A stretch of DNA of 64,000 bases, taken from contig JALBYC010000013.1 of the NCBI GenBank assembly GCA_023212645.1, positions 62,001-126,000 on the forward strand, given 5' to 3'. Positions 18,447-30,451 of the stretch are shown in pieces; within the stretch, counting starts at the first letter, position 1; every line of letters starts with the position of its first letter. The notes under the pieces were generated by a model. That model was not told the origin of the DNA, did no database searches, and was given only the letters and a program-made list of their open reading frames with translations. This stretch comes from Farysia itapuensis (lineage: Eukaryota > Basidiomycota > Ustilaginomycetes > Ustilaginales > Ustilaginaceae). Made by a program: the position numbers and the translations under genes.

Positions 18447-21400
18447 ATGACCCGATCGAGCGAGGGGGCCAAGTCGGCCCCACATAGTCCTCACTCCAAC
18501 CCTGAACACGAAGACGAAAACGACCAACTCCATGAGAACGAAGACAAGTCACGCACTGGTCTTCGCAAGAAGCGCATCCAACAGGCATGTCGTCCATGTG
18601 GCATCAAACGCATAAAGGTAAGCAGGCTCGCATGGACCGCCGGTTGCCCCACGTGCATTAATCATCTTGCCTCAACGATTGCTCTACAAACAGTGTGATG
18701 GAGCTATGCCTTGCGTTACATGTGTCAGAGCAGGCGAGGTCTGTGAGTACGGCCAGCCAAAGAAAAGGTGAGTTGCTGCCGTGGAGTGTGGCGCCCGACA
18801 GCTAGCCAATTGACGCAAGTGTTGTGCCAAAACAGAGGCCCACCCAAAGGCTCCACTCGAGGCGGCAGTAAAGCATCCAAGCGTGCCACAATCACGACGG
18901 ATGATGCAACCGATCGACACCACGCGTATGAGGCGAGCCGCGCGCTTCCAGCACTTCCGACTACCTATGAGTTTGGCTCTATGCGCAATCCTGCCAAGAC
19001 CGTCTTACCGCCACCATCTCTGGACAACAAGCAGTGGCAACGACCAAGGTCCCGCTCTGGTCTTGCTGGCCCATCATTGGAAACAGGCTCTGGCGATGGT
19101 TATCGCCAAGACTTTCGTGATGCCTCCGATCGCACAAAGCTGTACGGACCATCCGAGAGCATGCCACAACGGTACGGTCCGGAATCCTTTTATCGGGGCG
19201 GTACAAGCGGACATAGCTTCCTCCGTCCTACTCCGTTCATGGAAAGCGTCGGGGGAGAGCGTCGGCTGCCGTCGCTCGACTTTCAGTTTGGCCGCGCTTC
19301 TGGCTCAGCAGCCTCTAGTCCTGGTCGGTCTGACTATTTTGGCCACCCAGAAATGCCGCGACCAAGCGCTAGGCCAAACCATATTTACCACCGCTCGTCT
19401 CCTATAGCTTCCGGCTCCACTGCAACTGGACCTGAGAGTCTGTATAGAGACTACTATCGACCCGCATCAGCCTATCCTACCCCGCTCACCTCGTCCTTGC
19501 ATTCAGGTCAGCACAACATGCCGCCTCAGCCACCACAGAATACATGGCAATCTTCCGCTGCTTCCCCGCTCAACTACTCGGCGCCAAGATCGTCCGGACC
19601 ATCCATGGGTCCCGCTTCCGACAACCCTCTGCTGATCAATGGAGTCATACATCAAATGAACAAAGATCGACCACGCAAGACGTCCATTGACTCTACCGCC
19701 CGCTCAGATCTCGCAGAGGAACCTATCCTCGATCACTTGCTCTGGGTCGATTCCGGCGAAGCCCGCAATTCAGAACGATTGGGTATCACATTGAGCCAGC
19801 CTGCTATACCTTTGCTAATACAAGAGCGCTTGTTCACCATCTTCTGGGGTATAGTGCAAACAATCTGGCCAGCGCTGTACAAGCCAGCTTTGTGCCTGAC
19901 TGGCTTCAACATTATTGATCCAGAGAAGCACCCAATGCTGCACAATGCCGCTTGCGCTCTTGCCGCCGCCGCTTGGGACTCTGGAGACGCTGGTCTGTCG
20001 GAACAAGATACAGAGGCCACCCAGTCCGACTGGGTGGAGCGTACGGCCTCTGATCTCAGCTTCAGTCAGGGCAGCTTCGGTTCGGGTGCTAACCTGCAGC
20101 GACTCAGTGCGGCCAATCTGGGCGACATCTTTTTGGTCCGAGCCAAATACTACCTTGTCAAGATCAACAACGAACCGAGTCTCGAAGCAATTCAAGCGCT
20201 GCTCTTCATGGCACTTCGAGAAGGCGGCAATGGTCGAGCTAGTCAAGCGTCTGCCTACCAATCGACCGCCTGTCGCATGGCTATCGATCTGGGCTTGCAC
20301 AGGCAACGAGATTTCTCCTCCGTGCTGGGTCTCAATTTCACCCATGCTGAAGAGCAAGCGAGGAGCCGTATCTTTTGGTGTCTGTACCTCCTGGACAAGA
20401 CCTCGTCCGCGACGCTGGGAAGACCTGTCATCATGCGTGATGTCGAGATCGACTGCCCCATGCCAAGCATTGACGAAGCCGATGAGAATGAGACTTGGGC
20501 CGAAACCACCAACAACAGCTCATTGATCCGCGACGATGCTCGGAACCGTTTGCTCAAGACGCCCATTGCGGCCATGACCCACCTGCGCTCTGGTATTCGC
20601 TTGGGCCAGATCTGTGAGCAAGTGATTTGCATGTATACCGAAGTGAAAAACAACAAGACAGACGCAGACAGCTGGGATGTCAAGGTTGGCAAAATCCATC
20701 AGCTGCTGGAAGACTGGGAAGATCAGCTGCCGCAACGGCTTCGCTTCGATGAGCCTGCACATCGCTTGCCCAACACACTGTGTCAGCATCTCTGGTTCCA
20801 GGTATGCAAAGTCATCCTGCATCGGCCTTACATTCTTAAGACATCTAGCAGACCCGGATTGCCTTCCTCTCACAAGGTGTGCACGGAGGCGGTCGGCAAA
20901 ATCTGCGAGATTCTGACCGCATACGAAGACAACTTTGGCATGCGCAAATTGTCTTCGACTTTTGTCTATTGCATTTTCACTGCCTCTACCATCGAGATTG
21001 CCAACACGACCTCGACCGACCCCAATGTGGCGACCGAGGCCAAGCGACGCCTCACAAAGTTCATGACATGGCTCAAGAGAATATCAAATTCTTGGAAGTC
21101 AGCCACGCACCATCTGCAGATCTTGGAACAGCTCGGCCATCGGATCGATGCTGATCTGGACGGTACCGGCTTGCCCGGTCGGACTACAGTCGGTCCATCT
21201 CCCAATACTACCATGCCAGCCAGCCCAGCAGGCAAGCTCGAGGAAATGCATGCTCCAGCACAGTCTTTCTCGCAGCTGGACGCAACTGCTCAGCCTCACG
21301 GCGAATTGCCAGCCCACTCGGTGCCTGGGCCTATCGGGGCGCCTATGAATCTTATGAGGTCGCGATCAAACTTTATCGTGGGCTCAGCTATGCAGGATGA

Positions 21401-21920
21401 CTTGCATGCGCAATTCCATGCACAAGGCCAGAATCCAGGCCAGCTGTCTGGGCTACCGGGAACTGCTCCGGGCATGGGCAATCTGCCTCATCGGCCTACC
21501 ACATCAGCGATGGACGCTCCTTCTAATGCCGCTGCTGTTGCCGCGGCTGCAGTTGCTTTTGGTGGAGCAGGCATGCCGGAATTGCCTGCCTCGGATGCAC
21601 GGCCGCCGCAGATTAGTCCAGGCGCTTCTCTCCGCTTGCACGACACATCGTACTGGGGAGCAATGCCTCTTGCGTCAGAAGACACTCTGTCCTGGGCCAA
21701 CTTTACCAATTCCTACCTTGAGGCACTCAACGGCATGGCGATACCCGACCTCAGCAACACCGTCAAGACCACGAACAGTGGTATGGGATCTGACATCACC
21801 AGCATGGGCGCGGGCGTGTACGGCAACGGTAACATCAGCATGGATCCGAACCTCGCTTCCCGCATCAATGTTGCCATGTCCCGACCACAGACCGCTCTCG
21901 ACTATGGATCAACTTTGTAG
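18447..21920 (+). CDS. Zn2Cys6 fungal transcription factor with middle homology region
   Basis: Three exons: 18447-18617, 18694-18767 and 18836-21920, giving 1,109 residues. Reading only the long third exon would miss the DNA-binding domain. The zinc cluster is C48, C51, C58, C64, C67, C74 (CRPCGIKRIK then CDGAMPCVTCVRAGEVC); intron 1 (GTAAGC to CAG) interrupts it between K57 and C58, and intron 2 follows the basic tail QPKKR. RGPPKGSTRG next to the cluster is typical of basidiomycete members. The fungal transcription-factor domain spans about 430-780, with QASAYQSTACRMAIDLGLHRQ and ARSRIFWCLYLLDKTSSATLGRP as its best-conserved helices. Gln/Pro/Ser-rich linkers lie before and after. The target pathway is not apparent; the neighbouring genes are housekeeping. 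Confidence 0.92.
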
Positions 21921-22020
21921 CATTAGTCCCTTTGTTTTCCTTGTACTGGTCGTCGTACGACATTTGCTTCCTTTTTTTTGTAACTGTATCGATGTACAAC
22001 TAGCACGCCGCGAGAAAAAA

Positions 22021-22530
22021 TTACTCCTTGCCGGCCTTGATGCGTTCCAGCTCGTCTTTCCAACTTTGGAACAGCTGAATTCTGTGAGAAAATTGAGAAT
22101 TGTCAGCAGACTGTTCTACTACGATGGTCGTGAGCTTGGTACACACCCTTCTTTGCCCTTGGAGAATCCACCTTCGCCGCCGAGAGTGTTCTTCTCGCCT
22201 TGGAACAGACTGATGATCTCGTCGAGGTTGGTCTCGAGTTTGTTGAGCGCCTCTTGGAGCGCGTATGGGTTCTCGATGGCACGGAAGATGGTGCTCTTGG
22301 GGCGATGGCTTTCAGCCGGGTCGTCGTTGGCCGTACGTGTGTCACGAGGGAATGCACCGGCAGGGTTCTCAACTGACACGCCAGGGCCCTTGAGGTCAGT
22401 TGTCTGCCCTGGGTATTTGCTAGAAGAGCATAGGTACAAGCCACGTCAGTATAGCTGTGATACGCGCTGATCTGCTGAGAAGCACTTACGCTTCGTTCTG
22501 GAATGCGACGTTGGGAGTTCCTTCAGACAT
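22021..22530 (-). CDS. Small conserved-looking protein of unknown function
   Basis: Three exons on the minus strand: 22490-22530, 22147-22419 and 22021-22081, giving 124 residues. Introns are 70 and 65 nt; donors GTAAGT and GTGTGT, acceptors CTAG and CACAG, phases consistent (splitting an Ala and a Gly codon). The protein starts MSEGTPNVAFQNEAKYPGQ, has a polar middle (ENPAGAFPRDTR), then an amphipathic helix (NPYALQEALNKLETNLDEIISLF), a Gly/Lys linker and a second helix (IQLFQSWKDELERIKAGKE). No signal peptide, membrane segment or metal site. I do not recognise the family. The clean three-exon structure with both helices intact argues that it is a real gene. It is divergent from QNS1, with about 350 bp between the starts. 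Confidence 0.72.
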
Positions 22531-22883
22531 GATTGGTATGATGGAAGAGGGATGAAGCACAGGAAGAGTATCGAGAAAACTGTAGTGTCTATGTGGAGAC
22601 GTTGCGGCTGGGCTGCCTGGTTGATACGAGAAGCTCAAGCGGCCAGGGTTCAAGGTCAAAGCTGTTCATGCTGGCTGATGCTGGCTTAGATAGCATTTTG
22701 CATTGCCCACCAAGAAGCGCAACGACGTCACAATGTGCACTTTAAATTCGAGTGAACCAAGCTTCGCGCCTTCCCGATAATCCGTGACCTCCGAGATCCG
22801 AACACCTGTCATTGCTCTCTGTGACTCTTGTTGCTGTCAAAAGCGTGTGCAGCCAATAGCCCTCAGAACCGGTAGCTGTCAAG
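22531..22883. other. Intergenic: divergent promoter between the small gene and QNS1
   Basis: Shared upstream region of about 350 bp. I see no TATA box or strong palindrome. Confidence 0.4.
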
Positions 22884-25201
22884 ATGGGACTGCCAATGTA
22901 AGTACTAGTAGCATGGTGCATGTTTGAGTAGGATCTTGACAATCATTTGTTCTGTCTAGCACTGTCTCGACATGCTCACTGAATCAGTGGGCGCTCGACT
23001 TCGACGGCAATCGGGACCGCATCTTGCAGTCCATCGCGCTCGCAAAGTCAGCTGGAGCTCGACTACGTGTTGGGCCAGAGCTCGAGATCCCTGGCTATGG
23101 GTGTTTTGACCACTTCTTAGAGCCAGACACTGTCCTTCATTCTTGGCAGGTCTTGGCCGAGATTCTAGAGAGCGATGCTACTGAAGGAATTTTGTGCGAT
23201 GTTGGTATGCCGGTGCTACATCGCTCGACGCTGTACAATTGTCGTCTGTTGCTGCTCGACAAAAAGGTGATCCACATCCGGCCCAAGATGTGGTTAGCCA
23301 ACGATGGCAACTACCGCGAAATGCGCTACTTCACCCCTTGGAACCGGGCGAAAGAGTTCGATATGTTCACTCTGCCGCGTGTCGTGGAACGGATCTGCGG
23401 GCAACAAGAGGTCCCGTTTGGCGATGCAGTGGTCAAAACGCGAGACACACTGCTAGGAGTGGAACTGTGTGAGGAGCTTTTTACCCCTAATTCGCCTCAC
23501 ATCCGACAAGGCCTGGACGGCGTAGAGATCTTCACCAACTCGTCTGCATCTCATCACGAACTGCGAAAGCTGTATCGTCGCGTCGAGCTGATCAAAGAAG
23601 CAACACTGAAGCTGGGCGGTGTCTACCTGTACGCAAATCAACAGGGATGTGACGGGGATCGATTGTACTACGATGGCTGTCCTCTCATTGCGGTCAATGG
23701 CAGCATCGTTGCCCAAGGCTCGCAATTTTCCCTGGACGATGTGCAAGTGGTCAGTGCTACCATTGATTTGGATGATGTACGTGCGCATCGCAGCGCCAAA
23801 AGTCGCGGTATGCAAGCCGTGACAGAAAAAGGCGCTGGCTATCATCGCATCACGGTCGGATTCGAGGTAGGTCAGTCCGAGGAATGGGGCTTTACAACGC
23901 CAGGTGCGCAGACACCTGCCAATGACGACACAACTTCGCAGCAAGACCGACTCGCCAGACGCTACCTAATGCCTACCAGTAAGCCGATCGAAGTGCGGTA
24001 TCATTCTCCAGAAGAGGAAATTGCACTCGGGCCGGCGTGTTGGCTGTGGGACTACCTTCGTCGCTCACGTACTCAAGGCTACTTTGTGCCACTATCAGGC
24101 GGCATTGACTCTTGTGCGACAGCTACTATCGTCTTCAGCATGTGTAGACTGGTTCTCGCCGCTATTCAGCTTAAGCCAGATAAACACGACTCGAAAGCTC
24201 TTGCCACGCCGCCCTCGCTGACGAATGATTCTCGCTCACAAGTTCTGGCAGATCTGCGTAGGATTTGTAACGAGAAGGAAGGCTCTGAATGGGTACCCAC
24301 CACTCCTCAGGAAATCTGCAATCGCATCTTTGTCACCTGTTACATGGGTACCAAGAACTCATCTGCCGAAACAAGGAATCGCGCGCGTCATCTTGCCCAG
24401 GACATTGGCGCTTATCATATCGATCTCAATATGGACGTTGTCGTGACGGCCATCTTGACGCTGTTCACCTCAGTGACTAGCATGACGCCGCGCTTCAAAG
24501 TACACGGTGGAAGTGGCGCAGAGAATCTGGCGCTGCAAAACATCCAAGCGAGACTTCGCATGTTACTAGCGTACATGTTTGCGCAGCTTACGCCGTGGGT
24601 GCGCGGATCCTGGGGTGGCTTGCTAGTCCTCGGATCAGCCAACGTCGATGAGTCTCTGCGCGGATATCTCACAAAGTACGATTGTTCCTCTGCGGACATC
24701 AATCCGATTGGTGGAATCTCCAAGACGGATCTGAAAGCTTTCATCGCTTATGCTCGCGACGCATTTGGGCTGCCAGTCTTGCACGACTTTTTGACCGCAG
24801 TTCCCACTGCCGAACTCGAACCCATCACACAAGAATATGTGCAGGCTGATGAAGCTGATATGGGCATGACGTACGACGAACTGTCCATCTTTGGTCGTCT
24901 TCGCAAAGTGGCCAAATGCGGGCCATACTCCATGTTCAGCAAGCTACTCCTCGAATGGGGAGGCAGCATGTCGCCGACCAAAGTAGCGGACAAGGTGAAG
25001 TTGTTCTGGTTCGAATACGCGCGGAACCGCCATAAGATGACCACCCTGACGCCGAGCTACCACGCCGAAAGCTACAGCCCAGACGACAACCGCTTTGATC
25101 TTCGACCCTTCCTTTACCCGAGTCGCTTTCCATACCAATTCAAGAAAATTGACGAGCTGGTTGAACGACTAGAAGGAGCGGGTACAAGCGTGAAGGGCTA
25201 A
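22884..25201 (+). CDS. QNS1: Glutamine-dependent NAD+ synthetase
   Basis: Last step of NAD+ synthesis: amidation of nicotinic acid adenine dinucleotide using ammonia from glutamine. Two exons, 22884-22897 and 22960-25201, giving 751 residues. The 14-nt first exon (MGLPI) is needed: with it the protein begins [25 protein letters not shown], matching yeast Qns1. The N-terminal nitrilase-type glutaminase domain carries the triad: Glu45 ([10 protein letters not shown]), a Lys in [16 protein letters not shown], and a Cys in GVELCEELF. The synthetase domain has the ATP pyrophosphatase P-loop [12 protein letters not shown] and the downstream [27 protein letters not shown]. The length slightly exceeds yeast (714). 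All catalytic residues look intact. Confidence 0.95.
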
Positions 25202-25618
25202 AACTCATCCTTCTCGAGGCAGCAATAGTTCACAAGTACTCGCATTAGCGTCAACTATAGCGATCGCACTTCCAGTGAACAGAAGCACTGCTGATCTGCT
25301 CGTATGGTTAGGTTTCGCAGTATCGTTACCGTGACCCGACTGAATGAGTAAGGCCAGGCGGTAGTCCTGGCGCTTGGCCACCACCCACAAATCGCATGCG
25401 AGCCGCGCATGGTAAATGCCGATCTTAATTTCTGCACTTTCTGTCGCACCTTTTTGTGTTGGACCCTTTTTCCGCGGCAAGCACCACCACCTTCAGCCTG
25501 GACAGCGTCGAGTCTGCATGGCGAGTACACAATTGAGCGGATCCTTCACTAGTCCTCCTAGCCTACATAGCAGCTAAGCGTATATCATACCAGTACCATC
25601 CACGCTCTTTCTCTGTCT
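25202..25618. other. Intergenic: QNS1 3' flank and UPF2 promoter
   Basis: About 415 bp between two plus-strand genes. Two overlapping minus-strand frames of 91 codons cross it (25205-25480 and 25255-25530) but show no family feature. No RNA gene recognised. Confidence 0.45.
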
Positions 25619-28600
25619 ATGAGCTCTGCCGCTCACAATGTCGCCCCGGACACGGCAGCTCCGCAGAACTCAACAGCGGCACCAGTAGGCAAGGACGAGA
25701 GCCAAGCCACATTGTTGTACAAAGAACGTGAATCACGGCGACAGACTCTCCAAGCTACAAACCTAGCTGTCTGGAATGCTGGTCCCACGGCCGCACCAGG
25801 ACACTCGCTCGATTCGAACCTCAAGAAGAACACAGCCTACGTCAGACGAGTCAAGCAGAGTCTCGCACAAGACAGCAAAGACCAGCTGTTGAAGGACCTG
25901 CCGCTGCTGAACCTTGAAAAGTATCTGCAGGAGCTTGTGCAGGCGATTCCAGACGGACTGGCAAAATGCACCACAGCGAAAGACTGTCTTGCGGCCACAG
26001 AGATCCTATCTGCCTTTCATGCTCGGTTCGGTGGTGAGGCCTTGTCAGTGCCCCTCACGCAGGCGCTCGCCACAACACTGGGCCCTGTAGCCAAGAGCGT
26101 CTATCAAGACGTCCCGATCGAACAAAAAGAGAGAGACGAAGCGACGAGACTTGCACGTCAGCGCCCGCTTCTGCGAGTTACAGCGGAACTAGCTCTAGTA
26201 GAGGTAATCGGTCATACCAAAGAGTCTTCGGGGCAAGAGTGGCTATACCAGCTCGTCAGATCTCTTCTGGCGAACGACAAGGACCACAGTAATGTTCTTC
26301 TGCTGATTTCTTTGCTGAAAGGGCTTGGTCCCTCCTTGATCAGTCCGCCGGCCGATCCAGCATCTTTAGCTGAACAGACGAAGACGTTGTCTCTCGTTGA
26401 AGATGCCGGCAGCTCGTCTCACGTGCATCCAGCCCTGGTCCCGTCCGAGATGAAGCACAAGTATCGAAAGCTCTTTGACACCTACTTTCAGACGTTGGCG
26501 CGGCGTGTCATGAAGGAACACCAACGACTACAGGACCAGGACAAGAAGAATCACGAAGCGTATATTCGGTCCGGCGAGATCTTTGAAGATCGTCAACAGA
26601 ATTACGAGCGTATGACCAAGAGCTTTGAAAAGGTCCGTGACTGGACAAAGCTTCTCTCTGACCTTCTGTCTCTGCCAATGCCGCCGCTGGAATCGGCGTC
26701 CAAAGCCAATGCACTGGCATTGGGCGTCAATCTAGAGAGCAAGTCTGCCTTCGAGCGTAGAGACGAAGAGTTCGCGTCAGAACACAGTCCATGGGAGGAC
26801 GAAGATTCGCGCAAATTCTACGAGGATTTACTTGATCTCAGCGATATCATCCCTCCCTCCATCCTGGCTAACGCTGTAGAGAATCAGCCGAAGCATGGTG
26901 TAGCGCCAGCTGAGAAAAGTGATACAGCCACAGACACGCAACCTTCGCCTCTACAATCCGAAGCTGAACCTCAAGAAGAGGCTATGAGCGCCGGTCCAGC
27001 TGCACAGCTCAGCACACTTCTCACTCATCTTTCCAACATGACCAACCGGACAATGATTGACAGTGCAGCAGTTGACTTTGCCTTCATTGCGAGCAAGCAA
27101 GCGCGTCGGAAACTGGTTCGACACCTTGCAGATGTCCCGCGTAATCGCTTGGACTTGCTGCCATATTATGCGCGCTTGACTGCCACGTTGCATCGGTACA
27201 TGCCCGATATCGGCACCTCCCTCGTCGCCATCTTGGAAGACGAATTTCGCTATTTTCAGAAGAAACGGAATGTTGATCTCGCCGAATCGCGGGCCAAAAA
27301 TGCTCGATTCCTTGCAGAACTGACCAAGTTCCAAGTGACTCCGATGCATGTCATCTTTCACTGCCTCAAAGTGTGTCTGGAGGATTTCTCAGGGCCGAAT
27401 GTCGACGTCTTGGCTACGTTGCTCGAGACATGCGGTCGGTACCTGCTCCGCTCTGAGGACACCTCTGCCCGGACGCGGAGCATGCTTGAAATGCTACGTC
27501 GCAAGAGAGCAGCCGTGAACTTGGATCATCGGCAATTGCTGTTGCTCGACAACGCCTACTATCACTGCAACCCCCCGGAGCGCAAAGCGATTGAACAGAA
27601 GACGAGATCGCCCTTGCAGACATACATGCGTCATTTGATGTACAACACCCTGGCCAAGAAGACGATCGACCATGTCGTTGGTCAGCTTCGGAAGCTCAAT
27701 TGGGATGATGAACAAGTCTATGCAACGCTGGTCGAACTCTTCTCGCGCTGTTGGAAAGTAAGATTTTCCAACATTCATCTTCTCGCCATTGTCGTTTACG
27801 ACCTTGATCGGCATCACCCCGAATTTTCAGTGGACGTGATCGATCAGTTGCTGGAAAACATCCGGATTGGGATGGAGCAGAACATCTTCCAGCACAATCA
27901 GCGCAGGGTCGCAAGCATCTGCTATCTTGGCGAGCTATACAACTACCGTATGATCAACAGCTCGATTGTCTTTGAGCAATTGTGGTCCCTCGCAACCTTT
28001 GGACACCCCGGCGGACGACCGCTACCCGGACAAATAGCTCCATTGGACGCACCGGACGATTACTTTCGGATTCGTCTCGTCTGCTCGCTTCTCGATACGT
28101 GCGGACTATGTTTCGACGGCGGCAGCTTGAAGAAGAGACTTGACGAATTCTTGGTCTTCTTCAATCTCTACACTCTCACCAAGGAACAACCTTTGCCTAT
28201 GGACGTCGACTTTATGCTGACAGGAACTCTCGAGACTCTTCGGCCTAAGATAGTCTGGAAGAAACAATTTGCTGAGGCAGCGCATGCCTTCGACGAGATG
28301 ACAGCCGCTCATCGTCTCGCTGCACCAGGCGGTGAAAACGCAGTCGATGATGACGACGACGAGGAAGATGACGAATATGACGAAGACGGCGAGCATTACG
28401 GCGGCATGCTACCTCGAACACGGAAGTCGCGAGGTGCAGGCAGTGACGACAATGGTAACGATGTGGACGACAGCCGACTCCCTTCTCCGCAAGCAAGCGA
28501 TGATGGCATGGACGATGCCGAAGACGAGGCCATGATGCGTCGGAGAGAAGAGGAAGAATTTGCCAAGCAGCAGGCACGCGACGAGTTCGATCGCGAGCTA

Positions 28601-29122
28601 GCCAAGATGATGGCCGAGTCTTCCAGCAGCGGCCCGTCCCAGCCAACAATTTCAAGCGGAGCAGGTGTGACGAGCGCTTCGCGGTCAAGTCTCCTCGTTC
28701 GAGGAGGTACGAGCGGTGCATCACTTGGCTATGGTACCGGAAAGAGTAGCGCACCAGGTGTAGCTGGGCCCGGTGGATCTGGCGGTGCGAAATTGTCGGA
28801 GATCGGGCTACCAGTCAGAAGAGGTACTCCGCTCACTCAAGGAGACACGCCGACTTCTACTGACGCCGGTCACATGAGTTTCTCACTTCTCTCTAAGAAG
28901 GGAACCAAGCAAGTCACACAAAGTATTCAGCTGCCTTCGAATACCAGTATTGCCATCAATACGCGGACAAAACAGCTGAAAGACGAGGAGGAACGCAAAC
29001 GACTCAAGCAGCTCGTACTTGCCTACGAGCGCACTGCAGGAAACAGCCAGAGCTTTGAGCTCGAGGATGTCGAACACAAACTTCGCTCTTATGGCTACAA
29101 GGTACGTTCGCAGGGTCCGTAG
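25619..29122 (+). CDS. UPF2: UPF2/NMD2, nonsense-mediated mRNA decay factor
   Basis: Scaffold of the NMD surveillance complex, bridging Upf3 and the helicase Upf1. 1,167 residues, intronless. Three MIF4G-type helical domains can be placed at about 40-320, 450-650 and 660-890: the first starts LKKNTAYVRRVKQSLAQD, the second includes RRKLVRHLADVPRNRLDLLPYYARL, and the third includes MRHLMYNTLAKKTIDHVVGQLRKL. An acidic block (about 905-920) follows. The C-terminal Upf1-binding segment is present: MSFSLLSKKGTKQVTQSIQL, then a Lys/Glu-rich helix DEEERKRLKQLVLAYE. Between them is a Gly/Ser-rich flexible stretch. Architecture and length match yeast Nmd2 and other fungal Upf2 proteins. Confidence 0.94.
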   Translation: MSSAAHNVAPDTAAPQNSTAAPVGKDESQATLLYKERESRRQTLQATNLAVWNAGPTAAPGHSLDSNLKKNTAYVRRVKQSLAQDSKDQLLKDLPLLNLEKYLQELVQAIPDGLAKCTTAKDCLAATEILSAFHARFGGEALSVPLTQALATTLGPVAKSVYQDVPIEQKERDEATRLARQRPLLRVTAELALVEVIGHTKESSGQEWLYQLVRSLLANDKDHSNVLLLISLLKGLGPSLISPPADPASLAEQTKTLSLVEDAGSSSHVHPALVPSEMKHKYRKLFDTYFQTLARRVMKEHQRLQDQDKKNHEAYIRSGEIFEDRQQNYERMTKSFEKVRDWTKLLSDLLSLPMPPLESASKANALALGVNLESKSAFERRDEEFASEHSPWEDEDSRKFYEDLLDLSDIIPPSILANAVENQPKHGVAPAEKSDTATDTQPSPLQSEAEPQEEAMSAGPAAQLSTLLTHLSNMTNRTMIDSAAVDFAFIASKQARRKLVRHLADVPRNRLDLLPYYARLTATLHRYMPDIGTSLVAILEDEFRYFQKKRNVDLAESRAKNARFLAELTKFQVTPMHVIFHCLKVCLEDFSGPNVDVLATLLETCGRYLLRSEDTSARTRSMLEMLRRKRAAVNLDHRQLLLLDNAYYHCNPPERKAIEQKTRSPLQTYMRHLMYNTLAKKTIDHVVGQLRKLNWDDEQVYATLVELFSRCWKVRFSNIHLLAIVVYDLDRHHPEFSVDVIDQLLENIRIGMEQNIFQHNQRRVASICYLGELYNYRMINSSIVFEQLWSLATFGHPGGRPLPGQIAPLDAPDDYFRIRLVCSLLDTCGLCFDGGSLKKRLDEFLVFFNLYTLTKEQPLPMDVDFMLTGTLETLRPKIVWKKQFAEAAHAFDEMTAAHRLAAPGGENAVDDDDDEEDDEYDEDGEHYGGMLPRTRKSRGAGSDDNGNDVDDSRLPSPQASDDGMDDAEDEAMMRRREEEEFAKQQARDEFDRELAKMMAESSSSGPSQPTISSGAGVTSASRSSLLVRGGTSGASLGYGTGKSSAPGVAGPGGSGGAKLSEIGLPVRRGTPLTQGDTPTSTDAGHMSFSLLSKKGTKQVTQSIQLPSNTSIAINTRTKQLKDEEERKRLKQLVLAYERTAGNSQSFELEDVEHKLRSYGYKVRSQGP

Positions 29123-29201
29123 TGCGGTACTATCTGTCAAAATTCGTGCTTAGAGTTACGTATATATATCTATGGCATCGCGACGTGTGAGTGTGTGTGT
29201 G

Positions 29202-29211
29202 TCACGTGACG
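29202..29211. promoter_or_regulatory. GTCACGTGAC palindrome upstream of RPB3
   Basis: A perfect 10-bp palindrome containing the CACGTG core, about 145 bp upstream of the RPB3 ATG and directly after a short GT-dinucleotide run (29188-29202). CACGTG is the known Cbf1/bHLH site in fungi; its use here is inferred. Confidence 0.45.
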
Positions 29212-29353
29212 TGCTTTTTTCAGTTTGGCGGGAATAGAAGGTTGCTCGTCACCGAGTGAAGCCCTGTAACCCTGTTCACCATCAAACTCGTTTCCTCTCC
29301 AGCGCCCTCGGAACGCAAAGGGACGAAAGCGGAGACCAGTGCAGATCGTTAAC

Positions 29354-30451
29354 ATGAACGGTCTGTCTTCATCGTCACGGTTCGATGCGCCTGTCTCGCG
29401 ACCTAAGATCACCATCCGGCAACTAAATCGCGATCATGCGAACTTTGTACTGGAAAACGTCGACCTGTCCTTTGCCAACTCATTGCGGCGCATAATGATG
29501 GCAGACATTCCGACAGTGGCCATCGATATGGTTGAGATCCGAAACAACACCACCGTCTTGCCGGATGAGTTTCTTGCGCATCGTCTCGGAATGATTCCGC
29601 TGTTGAGCATGGATGCTGCAAAGGCTCTGGTCGATCATAGGGTAAGTCTGCCGGCACTGAATCTATCTTGACGCACAAATGCTCATGCGCTTTCTCAACA
29701 ACAGGACTGCTCGTGCGAGGATGGATGTGATCGTTGTTCCGTCGAGCTGACACTGCGTGCGCGTTGTACCACAAGAGGCAATCTGGAAGTGACATCAAGG
29801 GACTTGATACGTTCCGACACTATTCAGTCTTCAGATCAGTGGGACGATATGGACGGGATGCAAGAGCCGGTTGCAGCCAAGCATCCCGACTTTGGACGTC
29901 CGGTGGGCAACGACGGCAGCTCGCCGCCCGTCATTATTGTCAAGATGTCAAAAGGCCAGGAGCTCGACATTCGGTGTATCGCACGCAAGGGTTTCGCCAA
30001 AGAACACGCCAAATGGTCACCATGCTCAGCGGTAGGCTTTGAGTACGATCCACACAATGCACTGCGCCATACCACATACTGGTACGAATTCGACGCAAAG
30101 CAGGAATGGCCCGAGGGTCCCAACGCACAAGAGGAAGAGCCACCGCAGGAAGGTGCGCCGTTCGACTTTAATGCAAAAGCCAACAAGTACTACTTTGACG
30201 TAGAGAGCGTCGGATCAATGCATCCTGCCGAGATTGTCGAAACAGGTCTGCACCTCCTGGAATACAGAACTGCGCAAATCGTTCAGGAACTCAGCATGAT
30301 GATCGACGGCGGCGCTGGTGGCGGTGCACAGCCAGCAGTAGCAGCTGACGCAGGCATGAACATGGATCCTTACGCTGCAAATGGCACCAGTGCTATGAAT
30401 GGACACTCCCAGAACCCGTATGCTGCCCCTGCCGTCGGCGGTTGGGAATAG
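29354..30451 (+). CDS. RPB3: RNA polymerase II subunit RPB3
   Basis: Alpha-like subunit that pairs with Rpb11 to nucleate RNA polymerase II assembly. Two exons, 29354-29641 and 29705-30451, giving 344 residues; the 63-nt intron (GTAAGT to ACAG) falls between codons. The alpha-like dimerisation part reads [32 protein letters not shown] and [10 protein letters not shown]. Directly after the splice comes the zinc loop [14 protein letters not shown] (CxCx3Cx2C), closely matching yeast. The conserved [30 protein letters not shown] and [21 protein letters not shown] follow. The last 60 residues are a Gly/Ala/Asn-rich tail longer than in yeast (318 residues total). No doubt about identity. Confidence 0.96.

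Noticed and set aside
21397..22470. 357-codon plus-strand frame after the second Zn2Cys6 gene
   Set aside because: Its first half is an out-of-frame shadow of the transcription factor and its second half is antisense to the small three-exon gene.
25205..25530. Two overlapping minus-strand frames of 91 codons upstream of UPF2
   Set aside because: Neither has a recognisable motif or good start context; the region is better explained as UPF2 promoter.
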